NCBI GenBank assembly: GCA_020201525.1 | Contig: JAIVGO010000098.1 | Location: 1-36,287, forward strand | Reading direction: 5' to 3' | Length of the DNA: 36,287 bases | DNA from: Actinomycetota bacterium | GTDB lineage: Bacteria > Actinomycetota > AC-67 | In this document: piece after piece, positions 8,613-16,903 of the stretch | How the letters are laid out: each line of letters begins with the position of its first letter | Position numbering within the stretch: the stretch's first letter is position 1 | The notes under the pieces: generated by a model | Seen by the model: the letters and a program-made list of their open reading frames with translations, nothing else | What the model was told of the DNA's origin: nothing | The model's database searches: none | Position numbers and translations under genes: made by a program

Positions 8613-9404
8613 CTACAGATCCAGCAGATGCTCGAGGCCGTAGGTCACGCCGGGGCGTTTCGCGACTTCCTTGATGGCCAGCAGAACGCCGGGCATGAAC
8701 GACGCGCGGTCGAAGGAGTCGTGGCGAATCGTCAGCAACTGGCCGGGTGAGCCGAGCAGAACCTCTTGATGCGCGACCAAGCCGGAGATGCGCACGGAAT
8801 GGATGCGGATGCCCTCGACGTCCCCTCCGCGGAAGGACGCGTCGCCGCCGGCGACGGGGGCGGCCTCGGCGCGCGCCGCAGCGATCTCGTGCGCGCTTTT
8901 GGCGGCGGTCCCCGACGGCGCATCGGCTTTCTGGTCGTGGTGCAGCTCGATGATCTCAACCGACGGCAAGTAGCGCGCCGCCGTGGCCGCGAACTTCATC
9001 ATCAAAACGGCGCCCGTTGCGAAGTTCGGCGCGATGAAGACGCTCGACTCGCCGCCCTCTTCTTCGATGAGCGCGGCGATCTCATCCAAGTTCTCTTGTG
9101 TGATGCCCGTCGTTCCGACGACGGCATGGACGGCATGCCGGACACACCAGCGAATGTTTTGCATGACGGCCGACGGATGGGTGAAGTCCACCGCAACGTC
9201 CACTTCGGCGTCGGTGAGCGTCTCGAGCTCGTCGGACATCTTGATCTTCGTACCGAGATTGTCCGACCCGACGACCTCGCCGACGGTGCCGTTGTCGCGC
9301 ACTTCCACAGCGGCGACGAGGTGGAGATCCGGATCGGCGAGCACGGCGCGACACACCTCTCGGCCCATCTTGCCCGCGGCCCCGATCACCCCGACCCTGA
9401 TCAC
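8613..9404 (-). CDS. dapB: 4-hydroxy-tetrahydrodipicolinate reductase
   Basis: NAD(P)H-dependent second committed enzyme of diaminopimelate/lysine synthesis. The 263-residue protein has the Rossmann motif GAAGKMG (residues 8-14), the VGTTG loop (96-100), and the catalytic segment ELHHDQKADAPSGT with His155/His156 and Lys159; its length is normal. It follows the M16 peptidase gene by 9 nt on the same strand, so the two are likely co-transcribed. Its 3' end converges on the kinase-cyclase gene with only 4 nt between the stop codons, leaving no room for a conventional terminator. Confidence 0.96.
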   Translation of the reverse strand: MIRVGVIGAAGKMGREVCRAVLADPDLHLVAAVEVRDNGTVGEVVGSDNLGTKIKMSDELETLTDAEVDVAVDFTHPSAVMQNIRWCVRHAVHAVVGTTGITQENLDEIAALIEEEGGESSVFIAPNFATGAVLMMKFAATAARYLPSVEIIELHHDQKADAPSGTAAKSAHEIAAARAEAAPVAGGDASFRGGDVEGIRIHSVRISGLVAHQEVLLGSPGQLLTIRHDSFDRASFMPGVLLAIKEVAKRPGVTYGLEHLLDL

Positions 9405-9413
9405 GGCGCGAGC

Positions 9414-10685
9414 CTACACTCCTGGGCGAACGAAGTCCGCGAGGTTCTCCTCGAGGTCCGGACCGATGACGGCGAGCGCCCACGGCTGGCGGCCGAGAAG
9501 ATCGGTCGCCACCGATGTGACATCGTCTGCAGTGACGCCGTCGATCTTCGCGACGATCTCGTCCGGCGTGAGGATCTCGCCGTGACACAGCTCGCCTTTG
9601 CCGAGACGGCTCATGCGACCGCTCGTGTCTTCGAGGCCGAGAACGAGATTGCCCTTGAGGTGTCCCTTGCCGCGATCGATCTCTTCCTCCGTGAGCCCGT
9701 CGGCGATCACGGAGTCCAGCTCGGCCCGCGTGATCTCGAGCACGTCTCGCGCACGCTCAGGCGCGGTCCCGGCGTAGATGTCGAACGTCCCGGTGTCGGC
9801 GAACGCCGAGTGCATGGAATAGATCGAGTACACCCATCCCCGCTTCTCGCGTACCTCCTGGAACAGCCGGGACGACATTCCGCCACCGAGCGCGATGTTC
9901 AGCACGCCGAGCGCCCACCGGCGATCGTCGTTGCGCGCGATCCCGCCGGTCCCGTACACGATGTGCGCCTGCTCCGTCTTGCGGGGCACCGAGATGAAGC
10001 CGGGGCGAACGCCGGGCGCTTGCTCGCCGGCGCGCACCCCGCGCTGCGGCGAGGGAGGTGCGTCGCGGAAGGCCTTTTCGACGGCCTGGACGATCGCGTC
10101 GTGCTGCAAGGATCCGGCCGCCGCGATCACGAGGTTGCCGGGCCGGTAGTGCAGCCGGTAATAGGCGTCGATTTGGTCGCGCGTCATAGCTTGAATCGTT
10201 TCGGTGGAACCGAGAACGCGACGGCCGAGCGGATGCGCACCCCACAGCGTCTCGAGGAACACGTCGTGGATGATGTCGTCGGGCTGGTCCTCGTGCATCG
10301 AGATCTCCTCCAGCACGACTTGCCGCTCGCTGATCACATCCTCGTCGCGAATTATCGAGTGTTGCAGCATGTCGGCGACCAGCTCGATCGCCATCGAGGC
10401 ATCCGCGTCGAGCGTGCGGGCGTAGAAGCAAGTGAACTCTTTCGCAGTGAACGCATTCAGCTCTCCGCCGACTTGATCAAACGTGACGGCGATGTCGCGC
10501 GCGCTACGCGTCGCCGTTCCTTTGAACAGCAGGTGCTCCAGCCAATGCGTGACGCCCGCGATCTCGTTCGGCTCATCACGCGAACCGACACCCACCCAGA
10601 CGCCGAGCGTGACGGAACGGACCTCCGGCATCGTCTCCGTGAGGATGCGGATACCGGAGTCGAGATCCGTTCTTTGTACGTCCAC
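9414..10685 (-). CDS. M16 family zinc peptidase (processing-peptidase-like)
   Basis: A 423-residue single-chain M16B-type metallopeptidase. The inverted zinc motif HxxEH is HWLEH at residues 47-51, and the distal glutamate ligand is Glu127 in VVLEE, at the family spacing. The R/Y pair region lies near residues 270-300 (REKRGWVYSIYS). It starts with a GTG whose G is the last base of the pnp TAG, so translation is probably coupled to pnp; the neighbour on the other side is dapB. This pnp-M16-dapB order is standard in actinobacteria. Peptidase function is well supported; the natural substrate is not indicated by the sequence. Confidence 0.94.
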   Translation of the reverse strand: MDVQRTDLDSGIRILTETMPEVRSVTLGVWVGVGSRDEPNEIAGVTHWLEHLLFKGTATRSARDIAVTFDQVGGELNAFTAKEFTCFYARTLDADASMAIELVADMLQHSIIRDEDVISERQVVLEEISMHEDQPDDIIHDVFLETLWGAHPLGRRVLGSTETIQAMTRDQIDAYYRLHYRPGNLVIAAAGSLQHDAIVQAVEKAFRDAPPSPQRGVRAGEQAPGVRPGFISVPRKTEQAHIVYGTGGIARNDDRRWALGVLNIALGGGMSSRLFQEVREKRGWVYSIYSMHSAFADTGTFDIYAGTAPERARDVLEITRAELDSVIADGLTEEEIDRGKGHLKGNLVLGLEDTSGRMSRLGKGELCHGEILTPDEIVAKIDGVTADDVTSVATDLLGRQPWALAVIGPDLEENLADFVRPGV

Positions 10686-13042
10686 TAGTCGGCCGGACCT
10701 TCGCCGCCGGGCGCTGGCGCCTCCGACGACGGTGCCGCGCCGGTGCGCGGGCCGCGGTCTTCGCGGCGAGGACGCCGCTCTCCGCGCTCGCCGCGGTCAC
10801 GTCCGCCGCGTCCCCGGTCACCGCCGCGTCCGCGGTCGCGGTCTCCACCTTCGCGCGGCGCGCGCTCGGGACCGTGATACGGCTCGTTCGTCTCCGGGTC
10901 GATCGGATCGAGGGAGATCTTTCCGGTGCGCGCGTCGATCGAGGCAACGAGCACCTCGATCGTATCGCCGACGTTGATCACGTCCTCGACTCTCTCGACG
11001 CGCTTCTTGCCGAGCCCGAGCTTCGAGATGTGCAACAAGCCGTCCTTGCCACCCAGCACGTTCACGAACGCACCGAACGGCTGGATGCCGACGACCTTGC
11101 CGGTGTACCGGACGTTTTCCTCCGGCATGACGGGCGAGACGATGTTGCGCACCATTTCCAGCGCGCGCTCCGCACCGTCGCCGCCCTTGGAGGCGATGAA
11201 CACGCGTCCGTCGTCCTCGATGTCGATCTCCGCACCGGTTTCGGCCTGGATCTCCTTGATGTTCTTGCCCTTCGGGCCGATCACTTCGCCGATCTTGTCG
11301 ACCGGGATGAGCTCCGAGATGATGTGCGGCGCGTGCGGGCTGAGCTCGCTGCGCGGTTCCGAGATGGCCGACCGCAACACATCGAGCACCTGCATACGCG
11401 CCTGCCGCGCTTGGTCCAAGGCGCGCACCAGCACGTCGGACGGAATCCCCGTCAGTTTCGTGTCGAGCTGCAGCGCCGTCACGAACTCCTTCGTTCCGGC
11501 GACTTTGAAGTCCATGTCGCCGTAGGCGTCCTCCGCGCCGAGGATGTCTGTCAGCGTGACGTATTCGTCCTCGTCGTGAATGAGCCCCATCGCGATGCCG
11601 CCGACGAAGTCTCGGATCGGCACGCCGGCATCCAGCAGCGACAGCGTCGAGCCACACACACTCGCCATCGACGTGGATCCGTTGCTCGCCAAAGCCTCCG
11701 ACACAATGCGGAGCGCGTATGGGAACTCGTCCTCACCGGGAATCACCGGCAGCAGGGCGCGCTCGGCGAGCGCGCCGTGGCCGATCTCGCGACGCTTCGG
11801 CCCGCGCATGAAGCCGGTCTCCCCCGTCGAAAACGGCGGGAAGTTGTAATGGTGCATGTAACGCTTCGACTCTTCAGGATCGATCGTGTCGATCATCTGC
11901 TCCATGCGGACCATGCCGAGTGTGGCGATGGACAGTACTTGCGTCTCGCCCCGTTGGAACAGCCCGGAGCCGTGCGCCCGTGGCAACAAGCCCACTTCCG
12001 CGGACAGCGGCCTGATCTCGTCGGCCTTGCGTCCGTCGATGCGCAATCCCTCGCGCACGATGCGCTGGCGCACGAGCTTCTTCGTTAGCGAGCGAAAAGC
12101 AGCGGAGAATTCCTTCTCGCGTCCGACCCATTGCTCTTCGAGACCCATTGCCTCGAGCATCTTCTGCTTTAGGCCGTCGGAGCTTTCCTCACGGGTCGCC
12201 TTGTCCGCGATTTGCAGCGTTTCGGCGAGATCGTTCTTCACGAGTTCCTCGACACGTGCGAACAGGTCCTCGCCGTAGTCGGGGAACGTCGGGAATTCGC
12301 GCACCGGCTTCGCGGCCATCTTGAGGAATTCGCTCTGCATCTCGCAGAGCTGCTTGATGAAGACCTTTGCCGCTTCCAAGCCCTCGGCAACGACCTCTTC
12401 GGTCGGCATCGTGCCGTCCTCTTCCTTGATGAGTCGCCAGGAATTCTCCGTCGCTTCGGCTTCGACCATCATGATGTCGACGCCGCCTTGAGCGTTCACG
12501 CTGCCGGCGAGCACGAGGTCGAACGTGCACTCCTCCGCCTCGGCGAACGTCGGGTTGAAGATCCACTCCCCGTGACGCAGACCAACACGAAGGCCCGCGA
12601 TCGGCCCTTCGAACGGCATGCCGCCGAGCATGACTGCGGCAGACGCACCCGTGATCCCGAGCACGTCCGGCGGGTTCATCTGGTCGGCCGAAAGAACCAT
12701 GACGATGACGTGAACTTCGTTGCGAAATGCTTTCGGAAACGATGGGCGCAACGGACGGTCGATGAGCCGCGCGTTGAGAATCGCGAGCTCGCTGGCGCGA
12801 CCTTCACGGCGGAAGAACGATCCCGGGATCTTTCCGACCGAGTACATACGCTCCTCGACGTCCACTGTGAGGGGGAAGAAGTCGAGTTGATCCTTCGGGT
12901 GCTTACCGGCGACCGCGGTGACGAGCACTTGCGTCTCGTCGAGGGTCACAACGACGGCTCCGTCGGCCTGCGGCGCGTACTTGCCGGCCTCGAGAGTCAG
13001 CGTCTTGCCACCGATGTCGCGTTCGAGCTTGTGAATGGCCAT
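10685..13042 (-). CDS. pnp: Polyribonucleotide nucleotidyltransferase (PNPase)
   Basis: Phosphorolytic 3'-5' exoribonuclease that also makes RNA tails. From the ATG at 13042 (AAGGAG about 9 nt upstream) the product is 785 residues: two RNase PH folds flanking a helical domain, the second carrying the DMDFKVAGT active-site segment; then a KH domain with GPKGKNI and an S1 domain. The last 55 or so residues are an arginine/glycine/aspartate-rich tail (repeats such as RGRGGDRGRGG), probably disordered and RNA-binding. A longer frame to 13078 exists, but the chosen start has the ribosome site and matches homologues. The gene lies 208 nt after rpsO, with several hairpins in the gap, and overlaps the M16 gene by 1 nt. 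Confidence 0.96.
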   Translation of the reverse strand: MAIHKLERDIGGKTLTLEAGKYAPQADGAVVVTLDETQVLVTAVAGKHPKDQLDFFPLTVDVEERMYSVGKIPGSFFRREGRASELAILNARLIDRPLRPSFPKAFRNEVHVIVMVLSADQMNPPDVLGITGASAAVMLGGMPFEGPIAGLRVGLRHGEWIFNPTFAEAEECTFDLVLAGSVNAQGGVDIMMVEAEATENSWRLIKEEDGTMPTEEVVAEGLEAAKVFIKQLCEMQSEFLKMAAKPVREFPTFPDYGEDLFARVEELVKNDLAETLQIADKATREESSDGLKQKMLEAMGLEEQWVGREKEFSAAFRSLTKKLVRQRIVREGLRIDGRKADEIRPLSAEVGLLPRAHGSGLFQRGETQVLSIATLGMVRMEQMIDTIDPEESKRYMHHYNFPPFSTGETGFMRGPKRREIGHGALAERALLPVIPGEDEFPYALRIVSEALASNGSTSMASVCGSTLSLLDAGVPIRDFVGGIAMGLIHDEDEYVTLTDILGAEDAYGDMDFKVAGTKEFVTALQLDTKLTGIPSDVLVRALDQARQARMQVLDVLRSAISEPRSELSPHAPHIISELIPVDKIGEVIGPKGKNIKEIQAETGAEIDIEDDGRVFIASKGGDGAERALEMVRNIVSPVMPEENVRYTGKVVGIQPFGAFVNVLGGKDGLLHISKLGLGKKRVERVEDVINVGDTIEVLVASIDARTGKISLDPIDPETNEPYHGPERAPREGGDRDRGRGGDRGRGGRDRGERGERRPRREDRGPRTGAAPSSEAPAPGGEGPAD

Positions 13043-13128
13043 AGCAGAATTCTCCTTCTGGGGGCGTGCGCCCACCATCTGCCCGGCCGGTTGGAAGGGG
13101 TTTGCGGCGACAGTTCTCAGTGGTGGAC

Positions 13129-13150
13129 CTCAAGAGTGTGCACCCTTGAG
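13129..13150 (-). promoter_or_regulatory. Hairpin in the pnp leader
   Basis: On the minus strand CTCAAGGGTG and CACTCTTGAG are complementary over about ten pairs including one G-U, with a minimal loop. It lies about 87 nt before the pnp ATG. No U-run follows, so it is not a standard terminator. In E. coli a stem-loop in this position is an RNase III site used for PNPase autoregulation; a similar role here is inference. Confidence 0.45.
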
Positions 13151-13162
13151 ATTCGCGACCGA

Positions 13163-13187
13163 GGACTGACGCCCGGCCTCACAGTCC
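13163..13187 (-). promoter_or_regulatory. Second hairpin in the rpsO-pnp spacer
   Basis: GGACTG and CAGTCC form a 6-bp stem with a 13-nt loop, 12 nt upstream of the main pnp-leader hairpin in the direction of transcription. No U-run follows. It is probably part of a structured mRNA leader. Confidence 0.35.
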
Positions 13188-13224
13188 GGCTGGTGCGTTC
13201 TTCCCTTGTCCTCTCACCCCCGTT

Positions 13225-13241
13225 GCGCCGATCGGCGGCGC
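13225..13241 (-). promoter_or_regulatory. GC-rich hairpin just after the rpsO stop
   Basis: GCGCCG and CGGCGC flank a 5-nt loop starting 9 nt after the rpsO stop codon. No U-run follows, so efficient intrinsic termination is unlikely. It may protect the 3' end of the rpsO message. Confidence 0.35.
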
Positions 13242-13250
13242 CTCGCCGGG

Positions 13251-13520
13251 CTATCGCCTCAGGCCGAGACGCTCGATGAGCGCGCGGTACTTGGCGACGT
13301 CGTTGCGACGCACGTACTCGAGCAGCCGCCTGCGCTTTCCGACCATCATGAGGAGGCCGCGGCGCGAGTGGTGATCTTTCTTGTGCGTCTTCAAGTGTTC
13401 GGTTAGGTCGTTGACACGCCGCGTCAGCACCGCGATTTGAACCTCGGCTGAGCCGTTGTCCTTGTCGTGCGTGCGGTACTCGGCGATGACCTGCTGTTTG
13501 TCTTGCGTGGAAATAGCCAT
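13251..13520 (-). CDS. rpsO: 30S ribosomal protein S15
   Basis: An 89-residue S15 from the ATG at 13520, the family's usual length. It is helical and basic, with the typical [15 protein letters not shown] segment and the [12 protein letters not shown] region that contact 16S rRNA. Upstream in-frame starts at 13532 and 13577 would add residues not seen in homologues. No Shine-Dalgarno precedes the ATG; TAGCAT lies 10 nt upstream (complement of 13531-13536), so the message may have almost no 5' leader. The gene sits between ribF and pnp as in most actinobacteria and many firmicutes. Confidence 0.96.
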   Translation of the reverse strand: MAISTQDKQQVIAEYRTHDKDNGSAEVQIAVLTRRVNDLTEHLKTHKKDHHSRRGLLMMVGKRRRLLEYVRRNDVAKYRALIERLGLRR

Positions 13521-13593
13521 ACGGCGCGCCATGCTATCAGAGGAGGCCGGTTGGGGCCATCGACCCGGAAACGGCAAAACCGGGCAAATTCGG

Positions 13594-14520
13594 TCAGACG
13601 CCGAGCAGCTCGCGAGCGCGCTTCACGTCGTTTCCGATGGCCTTCTTGAGGTCTTCGACGTCGTCGAATTTGAGCTCGTCGCGCAAGTGGTGGGTGAACT
13701 CAACGCCGACGACCTCGCCGTAGAGATCCCGGTCGAAGTCGAGGACGTAGGCCTCCACGATCGGGCTCGTGCGGTCCTCAAAAGTCGGGTTGAGGCCGAC
13801 GTTGACGACCGTCGGATACCGCCGTCCTTTCCAGCGAAGCCACCCCGCATAGACGCCGATCTTCGGCAAGATGAACTTATCGGGGACCCGGAGGTTGGCG
13901 GTCGGAAATCCGAGGCCCTTGCCGCGCTTCGCGCCGTGCTCGACGTGACCTTCGATGCGGAACGGTCGCCCGAGCTCTTGCGCGGCGACCTCGACGTTGC
14001 CCTCCGCGATCTGGCGGCGGATGAGCGTGCTGGAAACCACCTCGTCGTCGCCGACCAGGTCGAAGATCTCGACGGTGAAGCCGTCGGTCTTGCCGAGCTC
14101 TTGCAACGTCTCGACCGTGCCGGCGTGCTGATGGCCGAACCGAAAGTTCTTCCCCACGACGACGTGCACACAGCCGAGCGCGTCGATGAGGACCTTCTGA
14201 ACGAAGTCTTCCGGCGAGAGGTGTCGCAGCGCGTCGTCGAACTTTAGGATGAGCAAGACCTCGATACCGAGCGACTCCATCGCTTCGGCGCGCTGGCGCG
14301 GCGTCGTGATGATCGGCGGTTCTTTGCCGGGCGCGATCAATTCGAGCGGATGACGGTCGAACGTGACGACGACCGGCGTCCCCTTCTTTGTTTGCGCTTC
14401 TTTGAGCACCTGTCCCATGAGCGCTTGATGGCCCTTGTGTACGCCGTCGAAGACACCGACCGTGCAAACGCTCGGCTTCACGTCCTTCGGCAGGTCTTTG
14501 AGCCCCCGCGCGACTTTCAT
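13594..14520 (-). CDS. ribF: Bifunctional riboflavin kinase / FAD synthetase
   Basis: Makes FMN and then FAD. The 308-residue product has an N-terminal nucleotidyltransferase domain with [11 protein letters not shown] (residues 22-32) and SSTLIR, and a C-terminal riboflavin kinase domain beginning around residue 180, with [12 protein letters not shown] and an NVGLNPTF segment. Start: ATG overlapping the truB TGA (ATGA), with GAGG close upstream; a 6-codon upstream extension is less likely. FAD is also the cofactor of ThyX encoded in this window, though that link is only general. Confidence 0.96.
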   Translation of the reverse strand: MKVARGLKDLPKDVKPSVCTVGVFDGVHKGHQALMGQVLKEAQTKKGTPVVVTFDRHPLELIAPGKEPPIITTPRQRAEAMESLGIEVLLILKFDDALRHLSPEDFVQKVLIDALGCVHVVVGKNFRFGHQHAGTVETLQELGKTDGFTVEIFDLVGDDEVVSSTLIRRQIAEGNVEVAAQELGRPFRIEGHVEHGAKRGKGLGFPTANLRVPDKFILPKIGVYAGWLRWKGRRYPTVVNVGLNPTFEDRTSPIVEAYVLDFDRDLYGEVVGVEFTHHLRDELKFDDVEDLKKAIGNDVKRARELLGV

Positions 14521-15374
14521 ACCTCGGCTACCACGCAAATCGAGCGCGCTTCGTTTTCCGTGTCGTGCGCCATCGCGACCAGCGACCCGCGTTCATCGAA
14601 AACGGCGTACGTACCCTCGATGCCGGCGGCCGCGATTCGCTTCCCCTGAATCAGGCCGCGCACTTCCTCGTCGCTTGCGACGCGAGAAGGAAACGAAGCC
14701 ACGGCGTCCTCCATCGGCTGCACGCTGTCGACGCCGGCATCGTCCATCGGCGTTGCCTGATCGAGAGCGAACGAACCGCTCCTCGTTCGTCGGAGCGTGC
14801 CGACGTGGGCGCCGATTCCCAGCGCCTTGCCGATGTCGTGGACGAGGGTGCGAATGTACGTGCCCTTAGTGCACGTGACACGCAGTTGGGCCTCCGCACG
14901 GTCACCAGGCAGGAAAGACTCGCAGAATAGCTCCTTGATCTCGACGTCACGCGGCTCGCGCTCGACCTCCTCGCCGCGGAGCGCTTTTCGGTACAGCCGT
15001 TCGCCACCCACTTTGACCGCGCTCACCATCGGCGGGATTTGCCGAATAACGCCGGTAAAGTCGTGCAGCGCTTCTTCGAGCGTCTCCTTGTCGAGGTCCT
15101 GTGCGCTCGTTTCGTGGATCACCTCGCCGGAGGCGTCCTGTGTCGTGGTTTCGATGCCGAAGACGGCGGTCGCGAGGTATTCCTTGTCGTCGCCGCTCAA
15201 GAACTGCAGGAGCCGGGTGCCGCGGCCGACGCCGATAACGAGAACGCCCGTTGCATCGGGATCGAGCGTACCCGCGTGCCCGATCCGCTTCGTTTGCAAT
15301 CGCTTGCGGCAGATGGCGACCGCGTCGTGCGAGGTCATGCCTGCCGGCTTGTCCACGATGAGGAAACCGTTCAC
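14517..15374 (-). CDS. truB: tRNA pseudouridine(55) synthase
   Basis: Isomerises U55 in the tRNA T-loop. 285 residues; the catalytic Asp38 lies in GHAGTLDPDATG. The family's YxA region (EYLATAVFG) and KGTYIRTL segment are present, and a PUA-like C-terminal part completes the chain. The start GTG overlaps the nrnA stop (GTGA), and its own stop overlaps the ribF start (ATGA), so the three genes are translationally coupled within the nusA-infB-rbfA type cluster. Confidence 0.96.
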   Translation of the reverse strand: MNGFLIVDKPAGMTSHDAVAICRKRLQTKRIGHAGTLDPDATGVLVIGVGRGTRLLQFLSGDDKEYLATAVFGIETTTQDASGEVIHETSAQDLDKETLEEALHDFTGVIRQIPPMVSAVKVGGERLYRKALRGEEVEREPRDVEIKELFCESFLPGDRAEAQLRVTCTKGTYIRTLVHDIGKALGIGAHVGTLRRTRSGSFALDQATPMDDAGVDSVQPMEDAVASFPSRVASDEEVRGLIQGKRIAAAGIEGTYAVFDERGSLVAMAHDTENEARSICVVAEV

Positions 15375-16348
15375 GCCGTGGCAAGCCGCCGCGCGATTTC
15401 ATCGACCGCTGCATGCGGGTCGCCGTTCGCGGTGAAGCCCGCGGCGAAGGCGTGTCCGCCTCCGCCCAGTTGTTGTGCGACGGCGCCGACGTTGGCGTTC
15501 CCCTTCGATCGCAGGGAGGCTTTGTACTTCCCGTCGAGTCCCTGCTTCATGACGCAGGCGACCTCGGCCGTGTCGGCGGTGCGCAAGATGTCGATGAGCG
15601 ATTCCGTGTCTTCGAGCTCGAGATCGAACCTTTTCAGATCGTCTTGGGCAACCCACGTCCAGATCATGCTGGCGTCGTCGCGTAATTGCGCCCGTTCCAA
15701 GGCAACGGCGGCAAGCTTCAAGAAACCTACCGGGTGCGTGTCGAATACCGTTCGGGCGATGTCGTCGTGATGGATGTCGAACTGGAGCAATTCGGCGGCG
15801 ATCGCGTGCACCGGCGGGGTCGTGTTTCGGTACTTGAACGAGCCGGTGTCCGTCAGGATCGCCGTGTAAAGGTTGGTCGCGATCTCAGTGTCGAGATCAA
15901 TGCCGAGACGCTTGATGAGCTCGAAAACGAGGATGGCGCTTGCCGCCGCTTTCGGGTCGATGAGGTTGAGGGTTCCGAACTCGTCGTTCGAGACGTGGTG
16001 GTCGACGACGATGAGCGTTTCGGCCTTGCGCGCGTTCGGCTCGAGCGTGCCGAGGCGCTCGATCGACCCGGCGTCGAACGTGATCATGAGCGGCGGCGCA
16101 GCCGGAAAATCCTGCGGCGGCTTCAGCAATTCCTGGCCGGGGAGAAACGTGTAATGCTTCGGCACGCTGAACGGGTCGCTCCCCCACGAAGCGTTTACCG
16201 TCATTCCCCTCTTTCTCAGCGCGAGGCCGAGCGCCAGCATGGAGCCGAGCGCATCGCCGTCCGGTCCCATGTGACAGGCGAGCGCGACCTCTTTTGCGGT
16301 GGCGATGGTCTCGACCGCGTCGCGCCAGGATGCCTCGGGGATGCTCAG
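15371..16348 (-). CDS. nrnA: DHH/DHHA1 phosphoesterase, NrnA-type oligoribonuclease/pAp phosphatase
   Basis: Degrades short RNA oligomers and 3'-phosphoadenosine phosphate in a Mn-dependent reaction. The N-terminal DHH domain shows HMGPDGDALG (His26, Asp30, Asp32) and VVDHHVSND; the C-terminal DHHA1 domain ends with GGGGHAFAAGF. The frame stays open far upstream, but that part lies inside rbfA in another frame. There is no ATG, GTG or TTG between the rbfA end and the first DHH motif. The best start is the CTG at 16346-16348 (complement), which has GGAGG about 4 nt upstream and overlaps the rbfA TGA as CTGA, like the GTGA/ATGA junctions of its neighbours. That gives 325 residues, a normal length. 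Function is firm; the start is inferred. Confidence 0.9.
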   Translation of the reverse strand: MSIPEASWRDAVETIATAKEVALACHMGPDGDALGSMLALGLALRKRGMTVNASWGSDPFSVPKHYTFLPGQELLKPPQDFPAAPPLMITFDAGSIERLGTLEPNARKAETLIVVDHHVSNDEFGTLNLIDPKAAASAILVFELIKRLGIDLDTEIATNLYTAILTDTGSFKYRNTTPPVHAIAAELLQFDIHHDDIARTVFDTHPVGFLKLAAVALERAQLRDDASMIWTWVAQDDLKRFDLELEDTESLIDILRTADTAEVACVMKQGLDGKYKASLRSKGNANVGAVAQQLGGGGHAFAAGFTANGDPHAAVDEIARRLATA

Positions 16349-16704
16349 GGTTCCTCCTTCCGGTGCAGCTCTGCGAGGAGCTGGTCGATGCGCGCCGATT
16401 GCTCGGGAACGGGGTCTTGCTTGAATTCTATCTGTGGTACATACCGCAGACGAATCTCTTTGGCGACGGTGCTTCTGAGGTGTTTGCTTGCTCGCGCGAG
16501 GGCATCCTTGCTCGAGGCGCGCTCGACTTCCTCGCCGAGAACGGTGTAGTACGCGGTCGCTTGCCGCAGATCGGGCGAAAGGGTCACCTCGGTGATCGTC
16601 ACGAAGCCGAGGCCGGGATCCTTGAGGCGCTCGACCTCGCTTGCGAGCACCTCTTTGATCGCCTTTCGGACTCGTTCCGCGCGGGGATAATTCGCCGGGC
16701 TCAT
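16345..16704 (-). CDS. rbfA: 30S ribosome-binding factor A
   Basis: Assists late 30S subunit and 16S 5'-end maturation. About 119 residues from the ATG at 16704: a single KH-like fold with the typical RAERVRKAIKEVLASEVERLKDP start, ITEVTLSPDLRQATAYYTVLG strand region and IRLRYVPQIEF. The stretch before the ATG is only weakly Shine-Dalgarno-like (AAAGAG); a GTG at 16746 would add 14 residues. Normally it directly follows infB-ylxP; here about 2.2 kb of extra DNA lies between. TATGGT on the minus strand (16786-16791) could be a promoter for the rbfA-to-dapB unit. Confidence 0.93.
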   Translation of the reverse strand: MSPANYPRAERVRKAIKEVLASEVERLKDPGLGFVTITEVTLSPDLRQATAYYTVLGEEVERASSKDALARASKHLRSTVAKEIRLRYVPQIEFKQDPVPEQSARIDQLLAELHRKEEP

Positions 16705-16816
16705 CTCTTTGCACCGTACGGGATACGCGACGCGCGCGCGATTCACGTCGCCCGCACTTCGAGCCGTCCCCGTACCGCGCGAATCACCATAGTCGGGGGA
16801 CGTATCCTCACCCCGG

Positions 16817-16903
16817 GGTACCCAGTCACCGAATGGCCGCTTGAGAAGCCAAAAGCTTCCCCACTAAGTGGCCGTTTCAGCGGCCAAAATGTGACTGGGT
16901 ACC
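16817..16903. repeat. REP-like palindromic element, 87 bp
   Basis: Perfect 13-bp inverted arms GGTACCCAGTCAC (16817-16829) and GTGACTGGGTACC (16891-16903) enclose 61 bp of further small palindromes: GAAGC/GCTTC (16844-16858), the 11-mer CCACTAAGTGG (16861-16871) and TGGCCG/CGGCCA (16869-16886). Each half has the form GTCAC-4 nt-TGGCCGCT, so it looks like two related units in inverted orientation, as in REP/BIME elements mobilised by RAYT-type transposases. No transposase is nearby. It contains the end of the hicB-like gene and could also act as a transcription block before rbfA. Only one copy lies in the window. Confidence 0.7.

Noticed and set aside
8605-8616. Terminator between the kinase-cyclase gene and dapB
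   Set aside because: Only 4 nt separate the convergent stop codons and no hairpin with a U-run is evident around them.
8766-10688. 640-codon open frame on the plus strand
   Set aside because: It lies antisense to dapB and the M16 peptidase gene, is Arg/Asp/His-rich and has no motifs; long antisense frames are expected in GC-rich genes.
10874-12088. 404-codon open frame on the plus strand
   Set aside because: Antisense to pnp; His/Arg/Asp-rich composition typical of a shadow frame.
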